Source: Typhlomys cinereus (taxonomy: Eukaryota > Chordata > Mammalia > Rodentia > Platacanthomyidae). From it: a DNA stretch of 64,000 nucleotides. The position numbers and the translations under genes were made by a program. The DNA lies in NCBI GenBank assembly GCA_023101885.1, contig JALPQD010000090.1, forward strand, positions 2,033,569 to 2,097,568, given 5' to 3'. Shown here in pieces: positions 11,201 through 22,925 of this stretch (positions are counted from its first letter, which is position 1; each line of letters begins with the position of its first letter). The notes beneath the pieces are model-generated. The model saw only the letters and a list, made by a program, of their open reading frames with translations, was not told the DNA's origin and made no database searches.

Positions 11201-11530
11201 GCCCTTCATTTGAAACAAAAGGTAGTGATTCCAGTGTTCTCTGGCTGTAGAAGCATGTCGATGCTTCTCAGATGGGTTTTCTGAAATGGCTATGATGTCT
11301 TTCAGAGGACTTTTCTCTTTTTATTCTTGACATTTGGGGTTGTACAGAATCTTCTACCTGAACTTATGTCCTGTGTGTGTGTGATTAGTAAGGGAAGGGG
11401 AGATTATGGGTGTGCTGACACCCCAGTGGATCAGATTCAGTGTCAGAAACCTTCTGCACAACTCACAGGAAAGCTCAGGAATGACTTAACCTGAACTACA
11501 GATATGCTGGGAACCTCCATTTGCTGATGG
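8216..11530 (-). mobile_element. L1 LINE, antisense, internally deleted, with ORF1 and ORF2 remnants
   Basis: Sits inside the older L1. In minus-strand order from the right: a 5' region (about 11050-11500), ORF1 text with a polar, coiled-coil-like stretch (10762-10971), the ORF2 endonuclease (9134-9800), then a pyrimidine-rich 3' UTR (about 8250-8620). Recognisable endonuclease motifs are [23 protein letters not shown] and [10 protein letters not shown]. Most of the reverse transcriptase domain is missing and stops are frequent, so it is dead. The outer ends are approximate. Confidence 0.75.
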
Positions 11531-12265
11531 TTGAACTTGTCCTTGTTTATGTCTGTATTTTAAAGTGTTTTTCCAAATTATTTCTCTAAATCCTCAGAGT
11601 TTCAGGAATTACATTGAGTTCTCTGAACTATTTGAGTTGTATTTTAGGCAGGGTGAGTTACAGAGATCTGGTTTCTTTATACATGTGGATATCTAGTTAT
11701 TCAAAATTATCCAGTGCATTTTTTGCATGCTTTTCAAGAAGTCAGATGGGCTTATATCTGACCATCCATTCTGTTCCCTTGATCTAGCTTTGTATTATAA
11801 CTTGAAATCAGGTATGCTGCTGCCTGGATTATTGTTTTTGTTCATTATGACATTGTTTTTGTTGTTTATGAATTTTAATTTTATATTTCCTTGTGTGGAG
11901 AATGTTTCTGGACTTTTCACTAGTATTCCATTAATTATGCAGATTGATTCTTGCAAAATAGTTATTTTCACAGTATTAATTCTTCTGATTCATGAACATG
12001 GGAGGTCTTTCCCTTTAGTATTTTCTCAAATTTCTTTCTTCAGTGTTTTAAAATTGTCATTGTAGACACTCTTCACTTCCTTGGCTAGGAATATTTAAAG
12101 ATTATTTCTGAGGCATTTGTGAGTGGGATTGTTTTTCTGATTTCTTTCTCATCAGGTCCATTATTGGTACACAGCAATTCCAGGAGATGACCAAGGTAGA
12201 GACTGATTTTGAACTCTTGATTCTTCTGCTTTCTACCTCTAGATTTTTGAGATAAAGGCCCATGA
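11531..12265 (-). mobile_element. Old antisense L1 fragment, part 3
   Basis: Matches 1-624 and 28000-28560. It is the right-hand remainder of the old L1 split by the retrocopy and the younger L1. Confidence 0.7.
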
Positions 12266-12970
12266 ACTACCACCCTGGGTTTTAATAATTCAGGGATTTG
12301 AACACAGGATTTTGGGGATGCAAAGCTGACACTCTACCCACTGGGCTATATACTACAACAAGTAGTGGGAACTAGGGTTACTTAACCAAACACAGAGAAA
12401 TGTGAGTTTTAAACAAAAATCACAAGTAGTTCAGTTTTATCACCAACAAGGAAGACTCCATTAAGAAAGGTAGAAGTACATTGCATTTCTCCACCCACGC
12501 AACCCCAACAGCAACTGAGAACACTCGATATAATCATCTCTGTTCCATCAAAAGCATGCAATTGCTATTTATTTCTCAGCTTCTATTGCAAACTTTCATT
12601 TTGTATAAAAGTATATTTCCAGGAAAGTCACTGAGGAAATCCTCATAATTCTCAGGATATGAAAAGAAATTGGTGATAATACGGTATTAGGCAACTAAGA
12701 TCAATGTGGCTCAGGGCTCTGAAGCAAAGGCACCAACATGACAAGGGCAGGAAAAACATCAAGAAGTAAACCTTGGGGGAACACAGAGGATTTCCCAGGG
12801 CTGTTCCCCCTTCCCAGGTGTGGAAAAGTTCTGTTTATTCTCACATCCAGTCACCTCAGCACAGGGGACAAGCTCTCCTGGGATTCAGTATCTAGAGACC
12901 TGTCTCATTAAATGCCCGCAGAGCTGCAGGTGGCCGGTAGGCATCTCAGGGTGAAGATCTATGTGACAGA
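12266..12970 (+). promoter_or_regulatory. Conserved upstream/promoter block of OR12D-like copy 2
   Basis: Paralogous to 1601-2150. O/E-like TCTCCTGGGA at 12874-12883 and homeodomain-like CATTAA at 12906-12911 are conserved in spacing. Confidence 0.5.
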
Positions 12971-13071
12971 AGCTCAGCATGAACCATCCCTTCAAGTCCT
13001 CCACAGCACAGGTCATTTCTGTGCATAAACCTGAAAATATCCCTGACTCATAGTTCTGTGCAGCCAGTCAG
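12920..13071 (+). other. 5' leader exon of OR12D-like copy 2 (start approximate)
   Basis: Donor CAGTCAG|GTAAGAG after 13071. The conserved ATG (12979) opens a 24-codon upstream ORF that ends in TAG, because this copy is one base shorter than copy 1 near 13048. Here the leader ATG cannot join the receptor frame. Confidence 0.5.
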
Positions 13072-14916
13072 GTAAGAGAGAGGGTTAGGAGTGAACTTGG
13101 AAGGATCCTGCATCTTCTGTTCTTTCAGGAGTGGTCTGTCCATTAGTAGTGATTACGCTTCAACATCCAGGATACAGAGATGGTTTCTTGTCCCCTGACA
13201 AGGCCCTGGGTGTGGCTAGGTCGTAAAGGCCGTGTGATTTCCGTTTTTCTTTTGCCTAGTGTTCCGTAATTCATCACATGTGGTCTTCTGAACATCTTCT
13301 GATGCAAATCTGAAATCTCTGAGTCTTGAAACTGTGGCAAAAAAATCATCACTAACGTCCGTCTGACAGCCGTTTTTCCTTAAAAGTTGGAAAAATAGGC
13401 TTCCCTTATATGTTTTTGGCATTATATTATATTGTAGTTCCAGAAAACATAAGTATCCTTTGGCATATAGCTTCATTTGTAAACAGGAGTGTTGACTGTT
13501 TTTATAAATACACAAAATATACCTACTCTTAAAGGTAATCCTCTGCGTTATTTGAAGTGACTTCATCATTTCTCAAAAATTCTTCCAGCAATAAGCATAC
13601 AATCCCATGGAATTCTTACACATTTTTACAGCTTGCTAATTTGCTTTTGTCACACACAGTTGTTTTCTTCACCAAGTGGTTTTGCAAGCCTCACATGTCT
13701 TCCCTGTTGTGAGAATCATTGTCTAGCGACTTCTTTCAGCATCCCCAACTCTTGTGTTCTCTCCCCCCTGCAGCACAATCAGCTTTTTCTTTCCATATGC
13801 AAAAATCTGATCCACTACTTCTTTGGATGTCAGGAGCAGAGATGAAGTTACTTTCCATAGTTCTGCTTGTTTTGACATGTGTATCTCAAGGAGATAAAAC
13901 CTAATTCAACGAATTATTGTTTTTCAGTAAATTGTGACAATGTTTTTGTCAGACAAGGCCATTAGCGCTTTCATAATTCCTGAGGCGTTTTAACAGTCTT
14001 GAAAGCAATATTACTGTAATTATATAAATTTAAATGTAAAAGATGAATCCTGCTGAGGCAAAGCTATACTTTTATATGCTAGAAAGGAAAACCAAAAAGA
14101 AGAAATAACATTTTTGACCATTTGTGAGCTCGACAAGTTTGGAGAAAACAGATAAGGCTGAAGACGTTAGGGACCATAGCAGAAAATAAAATTACCATTT
14201 TTCGTTCATTGTGCTAGAAGAGAGGAAGGTAAGCCTCCTCAATATCTGATATGAGTTTAATTAAGTTAAATAAAACAAGAATATAAGAAACAGATCACAA
14301 AGGAAGGCAGGATTCACGGAGATGGAAACCACAGGCACATGTAAAGTATTTTTGCACGCACCTGACCATGCTGTTGTATAATTGAGGTAGTCATGTTTCT
14401 TACCTTCTTTGACTCCTTGACATCTCTCCAGTATTTCCTACACTAATCCAAATACGTCTTTCCTTCTAAAGACTGAATGGGTGAATCAAATTCACATATA
14501 CCACTATTTCCAAGTAAAACTCTTTTAAGAATCTTCTTACCTGTCAGGGATATCTGCCCGGTAGACTATTTTTCAAACCTGAGTGCTGTTAGAGCTGACT
14601 TAAGAAATGAAAGTTAGATCAAAATGTAAATTCTTACATTGGAGAAAAAGGCTGGAAGTCTGTCCGGAGATGCAAAAGAAAGAAACTACTAATGATGATA
14701 TAATAAGTTAAAAGATGCTAGATATCACAATCCACACCAGAATTTAGGCTTAACACTTAAGGTACTAATGGGAAGGTACTGGGAAGGATTTTGGTGGGGT
14801 TAGGGCTATCAGTACTCTCTCATAAAATACTTTGGTCTTGGCAAGAAACATATTCATTTCAAAGACTGATTGACACGAGGGACATGTCACACAGTTACTT
14901 TGTGATTTCTTTTAAG
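13072..14916 (+). other. Intron, copy 2
   Basis: From GTAAGAG to the acceptor TTTCTTTTAAG ending at 14916. The acceptor-like TCTGTTCTTTCAG ends at 13128, 57 nt from the donor. The rest is paralogous to the introns of the other copies; nothing else seen. Confidence 0.5.
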
Positions 14917-14918
14917 CA

Positions 14919-15860
14919 ATGCAGAATCAAACCTTTGTCAGTGAGTTTCTCCTCCTGGGAGTGACAGACACACCAGAGTTGAACCCTCTTCTCTTTGCCG
15001 TGTTCCTCACAATATACCTTGTCAATGTGTCTGGGAATGGAGCCATCCTGATGATTGTCAGCTCAGACCCAAGACTGCACTCTCCCATGTATTTCTTCCT
15101 GGGAAACCTGGCGTGTCTAGACATCTGCTTTTCCACTGTGACTGTTCCGAAGACACTGGAGACCCTAGTCTCCACTAGCAAAACAATTTCTTTCTTAGGA
15201 TGCATAACTCAGCTTCATTTCTTCCACTTCCTGGGGACCACAGAGGACCTGCTGCTGGCAGTGATGGCGTTTGACCACTTTGTGGCCATCTGCAAACCTC
15301 TCCATTACCCTGTCATCATGAACCATCAAGTGTGTATCCAGATGGCTGTCACCATCTGGACCATTGCCTTTCTCCATGCTCTTCTTCACTCTGTGATGAC
15401 ATCTCGTTTGAACTTCTGTGGTCCCAACCACATCCATCACTTCTTCTGTGATGTTAAGCCCATGCTTGATCTGGCTTGTGGGAGCACTGAGCTCAACCTG
15501 TGGCTGCTCAACACTGTCACGGGGGCCATTGCCATTGTCCCATTTTTTCTTACATTTTTCTCTTATTTCTACATCATCACTTTCCTCTTCCTCAAGACTC
15601 GTTCTTGCAGCATGCTTCAGAAAGCGCTGTCCACTTGTGCCTCTCACTTCATGGTCGTTGTTCTCTTCTATGCTCCTGTTCTTTTCATTTACAGCCGTCC
15701 AACCTCAGGCAACTCTCTGGACCAGGACCGGGTCATCGCCATCATGTACAGCATGGTCACTCCTGCTCTGAATCCACTCATCTACACCCTGAGGAACAAA
15801 GAGGTGCGGGGGGCCTTGAACAGGATGATCAGAAGAAGACTCGGACTTGATGAAATCTGA
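14919..15860 (+). CDS. Or12d: Olfactory receptor, OR12D-like copy 2, with DRF-to-DHF change
   Basis: Odorant-receptor GPCR of 313 residues from ATG 14919, with an NQT glycosylation site at residues 3-5 and all family motifs (GNGAI, SPMYFFLGNLACLD, CGPNHIHHFFCDVKP, KALSTCASHF, PALNPLIYTLRN). The odd feature is residue 120: codon CAC at 15276-15278 gives MAFDHFVAICKP, where every other copy in the array has DRF. The change is one CpG-type transition (CGC to CAC) in the arginine that contacts the G protein in class A receptors. The frame is otherwise intact and the C-terminus is about five residues longer than the paralogues (GLDEI). The acceptor is two bases upstream, and the leader exon only adds an upstream ORF. 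It may be expressed but weakly coupled. Confidence 0.92.
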   Translation: MQNQTFVSEFLLLGVTDTPELNPLLFAVFLTIYLVNVSGNGAILMIVSSDPRLHSPMYFFLGNLACLDICFSTVTVPKTLETLVSTSKTISFLGCITQLHFFHFLGTTEDLLLAVMAFDHFVAICKPLHYPVIMNHQVCIQMAVTIWTIAFLHALLHSVMTSRLNFCGPNHIHHFFCDVKPMLDLACGSTELNLWLLNTVTGAIAIVPFFLTFFSYFYIITFLFLKTRSCSMLQKALSTCASHFMVVVLFYAPVLFIYSRPTSGNSLDQDRVIAIMYSMVTPALNPLIYTLRNKEVRGALNRMIRRRLGLDEI

Positions 15861-16129
15861 TATATTGTTTGGGGCAAAAATATCAAGGCAGCGATAAAAT
15901 TGATAGACATAAATCTATTTCTCCCATTCAAGCACTGTGCACTGCAGACCACATTGGATAATGTCAAAAAAACTCCAGAAAATATGATTCGCTTATATGA
16001 AGCAATCTTTCACTTGAGCATGTGGACTCTTGCCTCCTGAATCTGACTCTTGAATTTGTTATAGATGTCAATTGATAACCTTGCCTAAAGATGCATTCTT
16101 GTGTTTTACACGCAGCTAGGTATAGGAAT

Positions 16130-16175
<46 letters not shown>

Positions 16176-16369
16176 ATTGGTTTATAAAAATTGAATGGTA
16201 TTTAAGCTTTTTCACTGCTAGAATGATCCATTTGTTTAACATGGATGAATATATTTATTAAACTCTCATATCGGAGGAATTTACAAAATGAAAAAGTTTA
16301 TTTTCTGACTCACATGTAAGCTTTGGAAAATTTTCTGCTATATTCATGATTACTTTTTTATTATTGAAT
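15861..16369 (+). other. 3' flank of copy 2 with (AT)n
   Basis: A pure AT dinucleotide run of about 34 bp lies at 16138-16171. No clear AATAAA close to the stop and no other feature. Confidence 0.5.
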
Positions 16370-17219
16370 TTGGACTATGTTCTTCCTTATATCCTCCCTT
16401 CTTCTTCCTTTTCTCATTCACCTGTTCTCTTTGGTTCTCTGGATACTTTTGCCTCTACTTTTATGACACATGCAAATACATGCTTTATGTATGTATGTGA
16501 AATCTATGATCTATAACTGAAAGAGAATGTATGATGTTTATCTTTCTGGCATTGACTTTTAATTCGCTCAGTACTAGTGTCTCCTGTTGCATCCTTTTCC
16601 GTTAAAAGATGTAGCTTCATTCCTTGTGGGTGAAAAAATATTCCCTGCATGAAATTCTACATTTTTTTCATCTATTCCCATATTGTTGGACAGCTAGGTT
16701 GGTTACATAATTCAGTGATTGTGACTAGTTGGGAAAAAACATTGCTGTGCCACGTCTCTGATGTGTTGACTTTTATCTTTGTGTATCTGTGTTATAGATA
16801 TGTACTGTTAATGTTTTGAGAAATGTTGACACTCACCTCCATAGTGTCTGACCATTACACATTCCCACCAGCCATGTGTTTTGTTTCTTTTTATTCACAA
16901 CCTCAGCAACATTTCTTGTTTTTTTGCTTTGTTTTGTTTTGTTTTCTTAATAAAGGAATCTCAGTGTAATTTTGATTTGCATTTCTTTGGTGGTTAGAAA
17001 AGTTGAACAGTTTTCATGTTCACTGGCCATTTGTATTTCATCCTTTGAAAACTCTGCTCATTTCATTAACCCATTTACTGATTAGGTTGTTTTTATATTT
17101 TTGTTACTTAGTGTTTTTGTATAATGTAGCTGTCTACTATATACAAATAACTGGAAGGATTTTATCCCCTTCTGAAGGTCTCTTCACTATGTTATTTCTT
17201 TACTGTTGAGAAGTTTTTT
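16370..17219 (-). mobile_element. Old antisense L1 fragment, unit 2-3, part 1
   Basis: Same text and position relative to the OR gene as 6150-6779 plus 7862-8215, but without the retrocopy. It is the empty site that defines that insertion. Confidence 0.7.
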
Positions 17220-17231
17220 TCCCTGTGTGTA

Positions 17232-17275
<44 letters not shown>

Positions 17276-17511
17276 AGAGCTTGAATATGTGTGCCTGTGG
17301 AGACCCAAAGGTGACATTGGGAGTCATCCTGGATTGCTCTCCTTCTTTATCACTTTGATCTGGGATTTCCAAGACTTTATTTTCTGTGGCTGGAAGTCGA
17401 AGTTGCCACCATATCTGCCCAGTCTTTTTACTCGGCATCTGGGGATACAAAATCAGGTTCTTCTGCTTACAAGGTAAGGGCTCTAACTTCTGAACCACCT
17501 TCCTAATCCTA
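17220..17511 (-). mobile_element. SINE, second body type, with (TG)n
   Basis: Flanked by a perfect 15-bp duplication, GTTGAGAAGTTTTTT at 17205-17219 and 17512-17526. Starts with a TG run of about 40 bp and ends in a degraded minus-strand tRNA-like head (TGAACCACCTTCCTAATCC). The body differs from the 5775 family. Confidence 0.7.
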
Positions 17512-17526
17512 GTTGAGAAGTTTTTT

Positions 17527-17842
17527 AACTTCACAAAGTACTGTTTGCTGATAATTCCATTTTATTGTTGTCTTTGCCTATACCTATATCTTAAAATATT
17601 TGTACTAATTTTTCCTCCAAACTCTAAGACTTGTCAGGTTTTACAATGAAATCTTCTATCCATTTGGAGTTTCCTTCTGCATACTGATTATCTAGTTTTC
17701 CCAGTACCACTTGTTGAAGAGACTGTCTTGCCCAGTGTGTATTTTTGGCACATTTGTCAAAATATCAGGTGGGGTTATATACGGATTATGTATTTTTGTC
17801 CTTTGATCTAAGTGTCTGTTGCTGCTGGTTTATACTGTTTTT
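17527..17842 (-). mobile_element. Old antisense L1 fragment, unit 2-3, part 2
   Basis: Complement of ORF2 text, including the CCAGTACCACTTGTTGAA block also seen at about 27930. Interrupted at 17842 by a younger L1 3' end. Confidence 0.65.
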
Positions 17843-18362
17843 TTTCATTTTTTTAAAATTTATTTTTCTGCTCATACAAATGTAATAGGAACCCCTGTCC
17901 CCTCCCTCCCTCCACCCCTCCCTGGACCTCCGTGTTCTCTACCCCCTTTACCCCTTCCTTTCCCCCCTCCCTCTCTTTCTCCCAGTGCCCCCTCCCCCCA
18001 TCTCTGAAGCATCCTTTAATGTGTATATCAAACTTTCCTCTGGGTCCTCCTCTCTGATGAGGTGTAAGGACTCAGTGGCAATTCCTAGAACTCTTTCTTG
18101 TGTTCCCCTTAAGTATAGGAACACTATTGTGACTGTTAATCCCTTGGTTCTAAGGATCCTAGTGCCTTTAGTCCATGTTAGAATTTGAGGGGTCAATGAT
18201 ATGTTCGTCATTGCGCAGATCATGCAGAGTCCTATTATAATTGCTTCAGCCCTAACTTGTGTTGAGTATCTTGCATATCATGACTCCTCCCATCCTTGTG
18301 CTCTTACAATCTTACCGCCCCCTCTTCTGAAAATTTCCCTGAGCTTCAGGATGGGGAGAGAC
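17843..18362 (-). mobile_element. 5'-truncated L1, antisense, 3' UTR only
   Basis: Perfect target duplication GGTTTATACTGTTTT at 17827-17841 and 18363-18377. Contains T-rich sequence, then the polypyrimidine CCCTCCCTCC-type tract (complement of the L1 3' UTR polypurine tract), then the block found in all five other members of this family here. Confidence 0.8.
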
Positions 18363-18378
18363 GGTTTATACTGTTTTA

Positions 18379-18870
18379 TATCTATGGCTTTGTATTATAA
18401 TTTGAAATAAGGTATAGTCTTACTTTCAGGATTGTTCTTATTGCTCACGATTACTTTGGTTATCCATAGTTTCTGTTATTCCACATGAATTTTAATATTA
18501 TATTTTCTTGTTGTGTGGAGAATGCTACCAATAGCATTCTCTTTTCACTGGGACTGCTTTAAGTATGTAGATTTATTTTGGTAGAATAGTAATTTTCACA
18601 GTATTAATTCTTCTGATCTATGAACATGGAAGGTCTTTCTCTCTAATGTTTCTTCAATTTCTTTCTTCAAAGTTTTAATGTTTTCATTGAAGATAGTCTT
18701 CACTTTCTTGATTAGGTGTATTTAAAGATTGTTTCTGAAGTGTTTGTGAATGAGATTGCTTTCCTGATTTCTTTCAGGACAGGTCTGTTATTGGTACATA
18801 GGAAGTCCAGGAGCTGATCAAGGTGGAGGTTGACCTTGAACTCTTGATCTTTTTGCTTTCTAACAGAATA
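18379..18870 (-). mobile_element. Old antisense L1 fragment, unit 2-3, part 3
   Basis: Resumes ORF2 text of the same type as 1-624, including the CATGAACATGGAAGGTC block. Confidence 0.65.
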
Positions 18871-18994
18871 GGTGGATTCCAGGTCCATGTGTCACCACCA
18901 TGATTTTAGATAACACTGGAGTTCAAATCTAGGGATTCTGGAATATGAGGTTGAAACTCTACCATGAGGACTTTCTCAATAGGGTTCCAGTCAG

Positions 18995-19960
18995 CCAAGA
19001 AATCACAGCAACAATTGACAAATGTGAGCTCAAGAAATAAAAAAAAGCTTTTGCAAAATAAAAGAAGCACTTAATCAAACAAACAGAGATTAATTTCTAT
19101 AATATACAAAAATTCAAAACCCCCACAAATAACAAGGAACCAAGCAACCCAATTGATAAACACATTAATGAACAAACAATTTTCACACAGGTGATGTGTA
19201 AATAGCTAAAATTTAATTTGTGAGTGGGTCTTTGATTCCATTCCTATTAAAAGTATTAGTCTTCACTAGAAATGAGTGGAATGCAAATTGGAATTACATT
19301 GTGATTCTGTGTCTCTCTAGTGAGAAAACAAATAACACGATCTACTAGTTAGTATGCAGACAAAGAATTCTTAGAGGCTGTAGGTAAGAGAGTAAACTGG
19401 TTAGGTAACTCTAAAAATCAGTATGGAAATTGCATAAAGCTGAAATTATACCTATCACATCACTTAGCTTTGTCATTTCTTGGTATTTGTACAAAGGTCC
19501 TAGGTCAACACATCACAATGATACCGCACATCAATGTTTATTGCAGCTACCTTCAGAGTAGCCAAGTCAGAGTTGAGCTAGGTATATGCTAACAGAGAAA
19601 TAGAAGAAAATGTTGTTTATGTGTGTGTATATACACAATGGATTTGTTTCATCACATAGAAGTATAATGTTATGCCATTTGCAGAAACCTGGAGGACAGT
19701 AGAGACAATTACTTTAAAGAAATTAAGACCATTGGACGCTATTTCTAAGCTTTATACAGATACATGAAATCTTGTATGTATTTATGATAATGAGGTAAAG
19801 GAAAACTGAAAAGAATGGTTGAAGGGACAGGGAAGAAATAGGAGTTTGGTAGGTACAGGGTGGAATAGTCTCAAACTACATTGTATATTTCTCTGAAAGC
19901 TTAGTATGTATATAACCCAATATCATCTTCAATGAATATGCACCAATAGGAAAATAAAAA
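18995..19960 (+). mobile_element. Ancient sense-strand L1 ORF2 3' end
   Basis: Reads in the sense direction: AAAAATCAGTATGGAAATTG, then TGTTTATTGCAGCTACCTTC, a TATATACACAATGG block and ATGCCATTTGCAGAAACCTG. These are classic landmarks of the mammalian L1 ORF2 C-terminus. Much diverged, no open frame. Confidence 0.7.
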
Positions 19961-20704
19961 TATTTGTGAATTACAAAGAGGTAATTTTTTTAACCCTATA
20001 AACTAGAGATAATTGTGGCTGATAAATGCACAGCATGTAAATTTGACTTCAAAAAAGACTGGAGTCCAAAATAATAAATGTGAAACTATTTGATATGCAA
20101 GTAGATAACAAAATTCAGAAGCTCAAAGGGAAATAAATCATGTGCTAAATAAATTGATTGCTAAAATGATTACTAAAACAAGATGTACCCACAAACATTA
20201 AACCTAGCTTGAGCCCTTCATAATATTCAGCTCTCCTTGAAAAACAAGATAATTGAAGACATTTTTTATTTGAGAATGTGAACTATGTAAACAAGATACA
20301 GAACATATAACCTAATACCATGACTTCACATCAGTGCTGTCATAGGTTAATCTCATAGTGACCCAAGGGAAATCACATCACAGCCCACTTTAGTCAATAA
20401 GGTCGGTTTGATTGTAGGTTCACAATGACTGCAACACATGGATGTCAGTCAACCCTGTGAGCCTTGATCTTCTTGGGCAAAGAGGGGAGGATTTTAGTAA
20501 TTTCCATTCAACATCTGAGAAAATTAAACGAGAAAATAGATGTACAGAATCATAAGTAGGAGACAACAAACATGTGACAAAAGTTATCTATTCATATAGC
20601 TTCTGCATAGAATGGGGAGAAGTGGTTGATGTGATAACTAAGAGATACATAGCATCAAGAATGAAAACTCAGTAAAGAGACAGAGTCAATGTATGTAAAA
20701 CTAT
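19961..20704. other. Unit spacer upstream of copy 3
   Basis: Paralogous to the spacers at 29048-30107 and 41758-43030, but lacks the SINE and repeat X found there. No coding potential seen. Confidence 0.5.
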
Positions 20705-21046
20705 TTTATTGTTGCCAAATCCCCAGCCAGGCCAGCGGGGAGGAGCAAGCAGAGACGAGCTGCAGCAGATTCAGAGTCATTAAAGGCGTTTGGGCTTATA
20801 TAGGGTAAGGGTCCAATCAGGTGTTGCCATCCCTCCTGGGGCTGGGGGCAGCCACCAGTCATTTAACTGTTTACTAGGTGTCCATTGCAGGTGCAGGTTA
20901 GACAGCCACTTCCCATTGGTTGTTCATCCCTCCGCCTGCATGGTCCTCTGTTGGGACCTGTCCACGGCATGTCTGCATGTGCTCAGGCTTGTCGGTAGCT
21001 GGGAGGCAGGCTAGGGCCTCCTTGAATTGGTGGTGCCACATTTTAT
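20705..21046 (-). mobile_element. Solo LTR-like insertion
   Basis: The matching units read ATGTAAAACTTTC straight into GTGTTTGGGTAGATGTC (43070s; similar at 29985). Here about 342 bp of GC-rich DNA interrupts them, with AACT on both sides. On the minus strand it has a TATATAAG box (complement at 20798-20805) and, about 90 bp further, AATAAAA close to the end, the order expected of a retroviral LTR. No internal viral genes are present. Confidence 0.5.
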
Positions 21047-21735
21047 AACTTTTGTGTAGATGTCAGGGAGAACGGATCAGCTAGGTGTCTTTATCACAAA
21101 GATGTGAAAAGAAAAGATAGTGGATATGTATTAAAGAGATTAGAGGTATTCCATTAAACACAGAAAAATTTGAATTTTAAACAAAATCACGGAAAATAGT
21201 CCAATGTTATCACCAACAGGGAAGACCCCATTAACAAGGACAAAAGCACACTGCATCCACCTACAAAACCACAACAGCAGCTAAAAATACTCAATATGAT
21301 AATCTCTGTGCCAATCATGAAGATGCAACTGCCATTTATTTCTCAGCTTCTGTTGCAAACTTTCCATTCATATACAAAAGAGTATTTCCAGGAAAGCCAC
21401 CGAGGAAGTCTTCCTACTTCTCAGGATACGAAAAGAAATTGGTGATGATATGATATTAGGCAACTAAGACCAGTGTGGTTCAGGATCTGAAGCAAAGGCA
21501 CCAACATGACAAGGAAAGGAAAAACATCAAGCAGAAAACCATGGGGGAACACAGAGGGTTGCCCAGGGCTGCTCCCCCTTCCCAGGTGTGGAAAAGTTCT
21601 GTTTATTCTCACATCCAGTCACCTAGCACAGGGGACAAGCTCTCCTGGGATTCAGTGTCTAGAGATCTGCCTCATTAAACGATGACAGATCTGCAGGTGA
21701 CAGAGAGATTCCTCAGGGTTAAGAATGTGCCAGAA
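21047..21735 (+). promoter_or_regulatory. Conserved upstream/promoter block of OR12D-like copy 3
   Basis: Paralogous block with O/E-like TCTCCTGGGA at 21641-21650 and CATTAA at 21673-21678. Confidence 0.5.
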
Positions 21736-21835
21736 GCTCAGCATGAACCATCCCTTCAAGTTCTCCACAGTGCAGGTCATTTCTGTGCATAAACCTGAAA
21801 ATATCCCGGACTCATAGTTCTGTGCAGCCAGTCAG
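21690..21835 (+). other. 5' leader exon of OR12D-like copy 3 (start approximate)
   Basis: Donor CAGTCAG|GTAAG after 21835. The ATG at 21743 opens a 24-codon upstream ORF ending in TAG, as in copy 2. A second ATG, six codons upstream in the same frame, is present (21725). Confidence 0.5.
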
Positions 21836-22610
21836 GTAAGAGAGAGGATTAGGAGTGAACTTGGAAGCTTCTTGTGCCTTCTGTTCTTTCAGGAGAGGAC
21901 CATCCATTTACAATAATTACATTTCAGCATGAGGAATGTAGAAGCATTTTCCTGTTCTGTGAAGGGTTTCTTGGGGTGTTGTGAAGGCACTTTGGTTTCT
22001 GTTTTTCTGTTGCCATGTGTCATCTAACTCATCACACTTGGTCTCCGAACATTCTCCAGAACAAGCAGAAATCTGTAAAACTTGAAATTTTGGTGAATGA
22101 AATCATTAGTACAAATCAGTCTTAGTGTTATTTTCCTCCTACATTGGAAAAAATGTTTTCCCATTTGTGTTTTTGGCTCTAATCTGTTCTATGAATCAGA
22201 GCATCATGAACCACCTTTGGCATATGATTTCATTGTTAATCAGACATGCAAGTGTTTAAAAACACATACAATATGTGTGAAGTCAGAGAGAGCTGATCTG
22301 AATTATTTTGTAGGTTATCTTTTATGGAATTGTAATTGTGATTATATAATTCATTAAATTTCTTACAGTGTTAAACCTTAGAATCCCATGGGCTCCTTAC
22401 GCCTTGTCCCCTGTTTATTAATTCATTGGATTTAATCACATTCAATTGTTTTCTTTATTTAGTGTTTTCTGAAATCTCAGATACTTTCACTTTTGTGAAA
22501 ATGTCCATCAAAATTCAGTGCAACTCAGAAGGTTCCTCACATCTCCAAGCTCTATGGTTGCAAACATATTCAGTTCTTCTATATAGAAGAGTCAATTCAC
22601 TACATCTTTT

Positions 22611-22646
22611 ATCTCTCTCTGTCTTTGTCTCTCTCTGTGTGTGAGT

Positions 22647-22697
<51 letters not shown>

Positions 22698-22925
22698 TGT
22701 GTGTGTAGAAGAGGACACTGTGTGGGTCTGTAGAGGCCTGAGATTGTTCTACCTCCTATTACTTTGTTCTGGGGTTTTCCAGACTATGCTTCCCAGGGCT
22801 GGAAGTATAGAACGTTGCCATTTCTGCCTGGTATTTTCATGTGGTATCTGAGATCCATATTTACGTCCTTTTACTTGTGTGGCAAAGGCTTAACACTGAT
22901 CCATCTCCCTGGCCTATAGTTGCCC
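22611..22925 (-). mobile_element. SINE, second body type, with (TG)n
   Basis: Interrupts the paralogous text CACTACATCTT...ATGA(C)AGG seen in the other introns. TG run at about 22641-22706, then the body and a minus-strand head ending CATCTCCCTGGCC. Confidence 0.65.
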
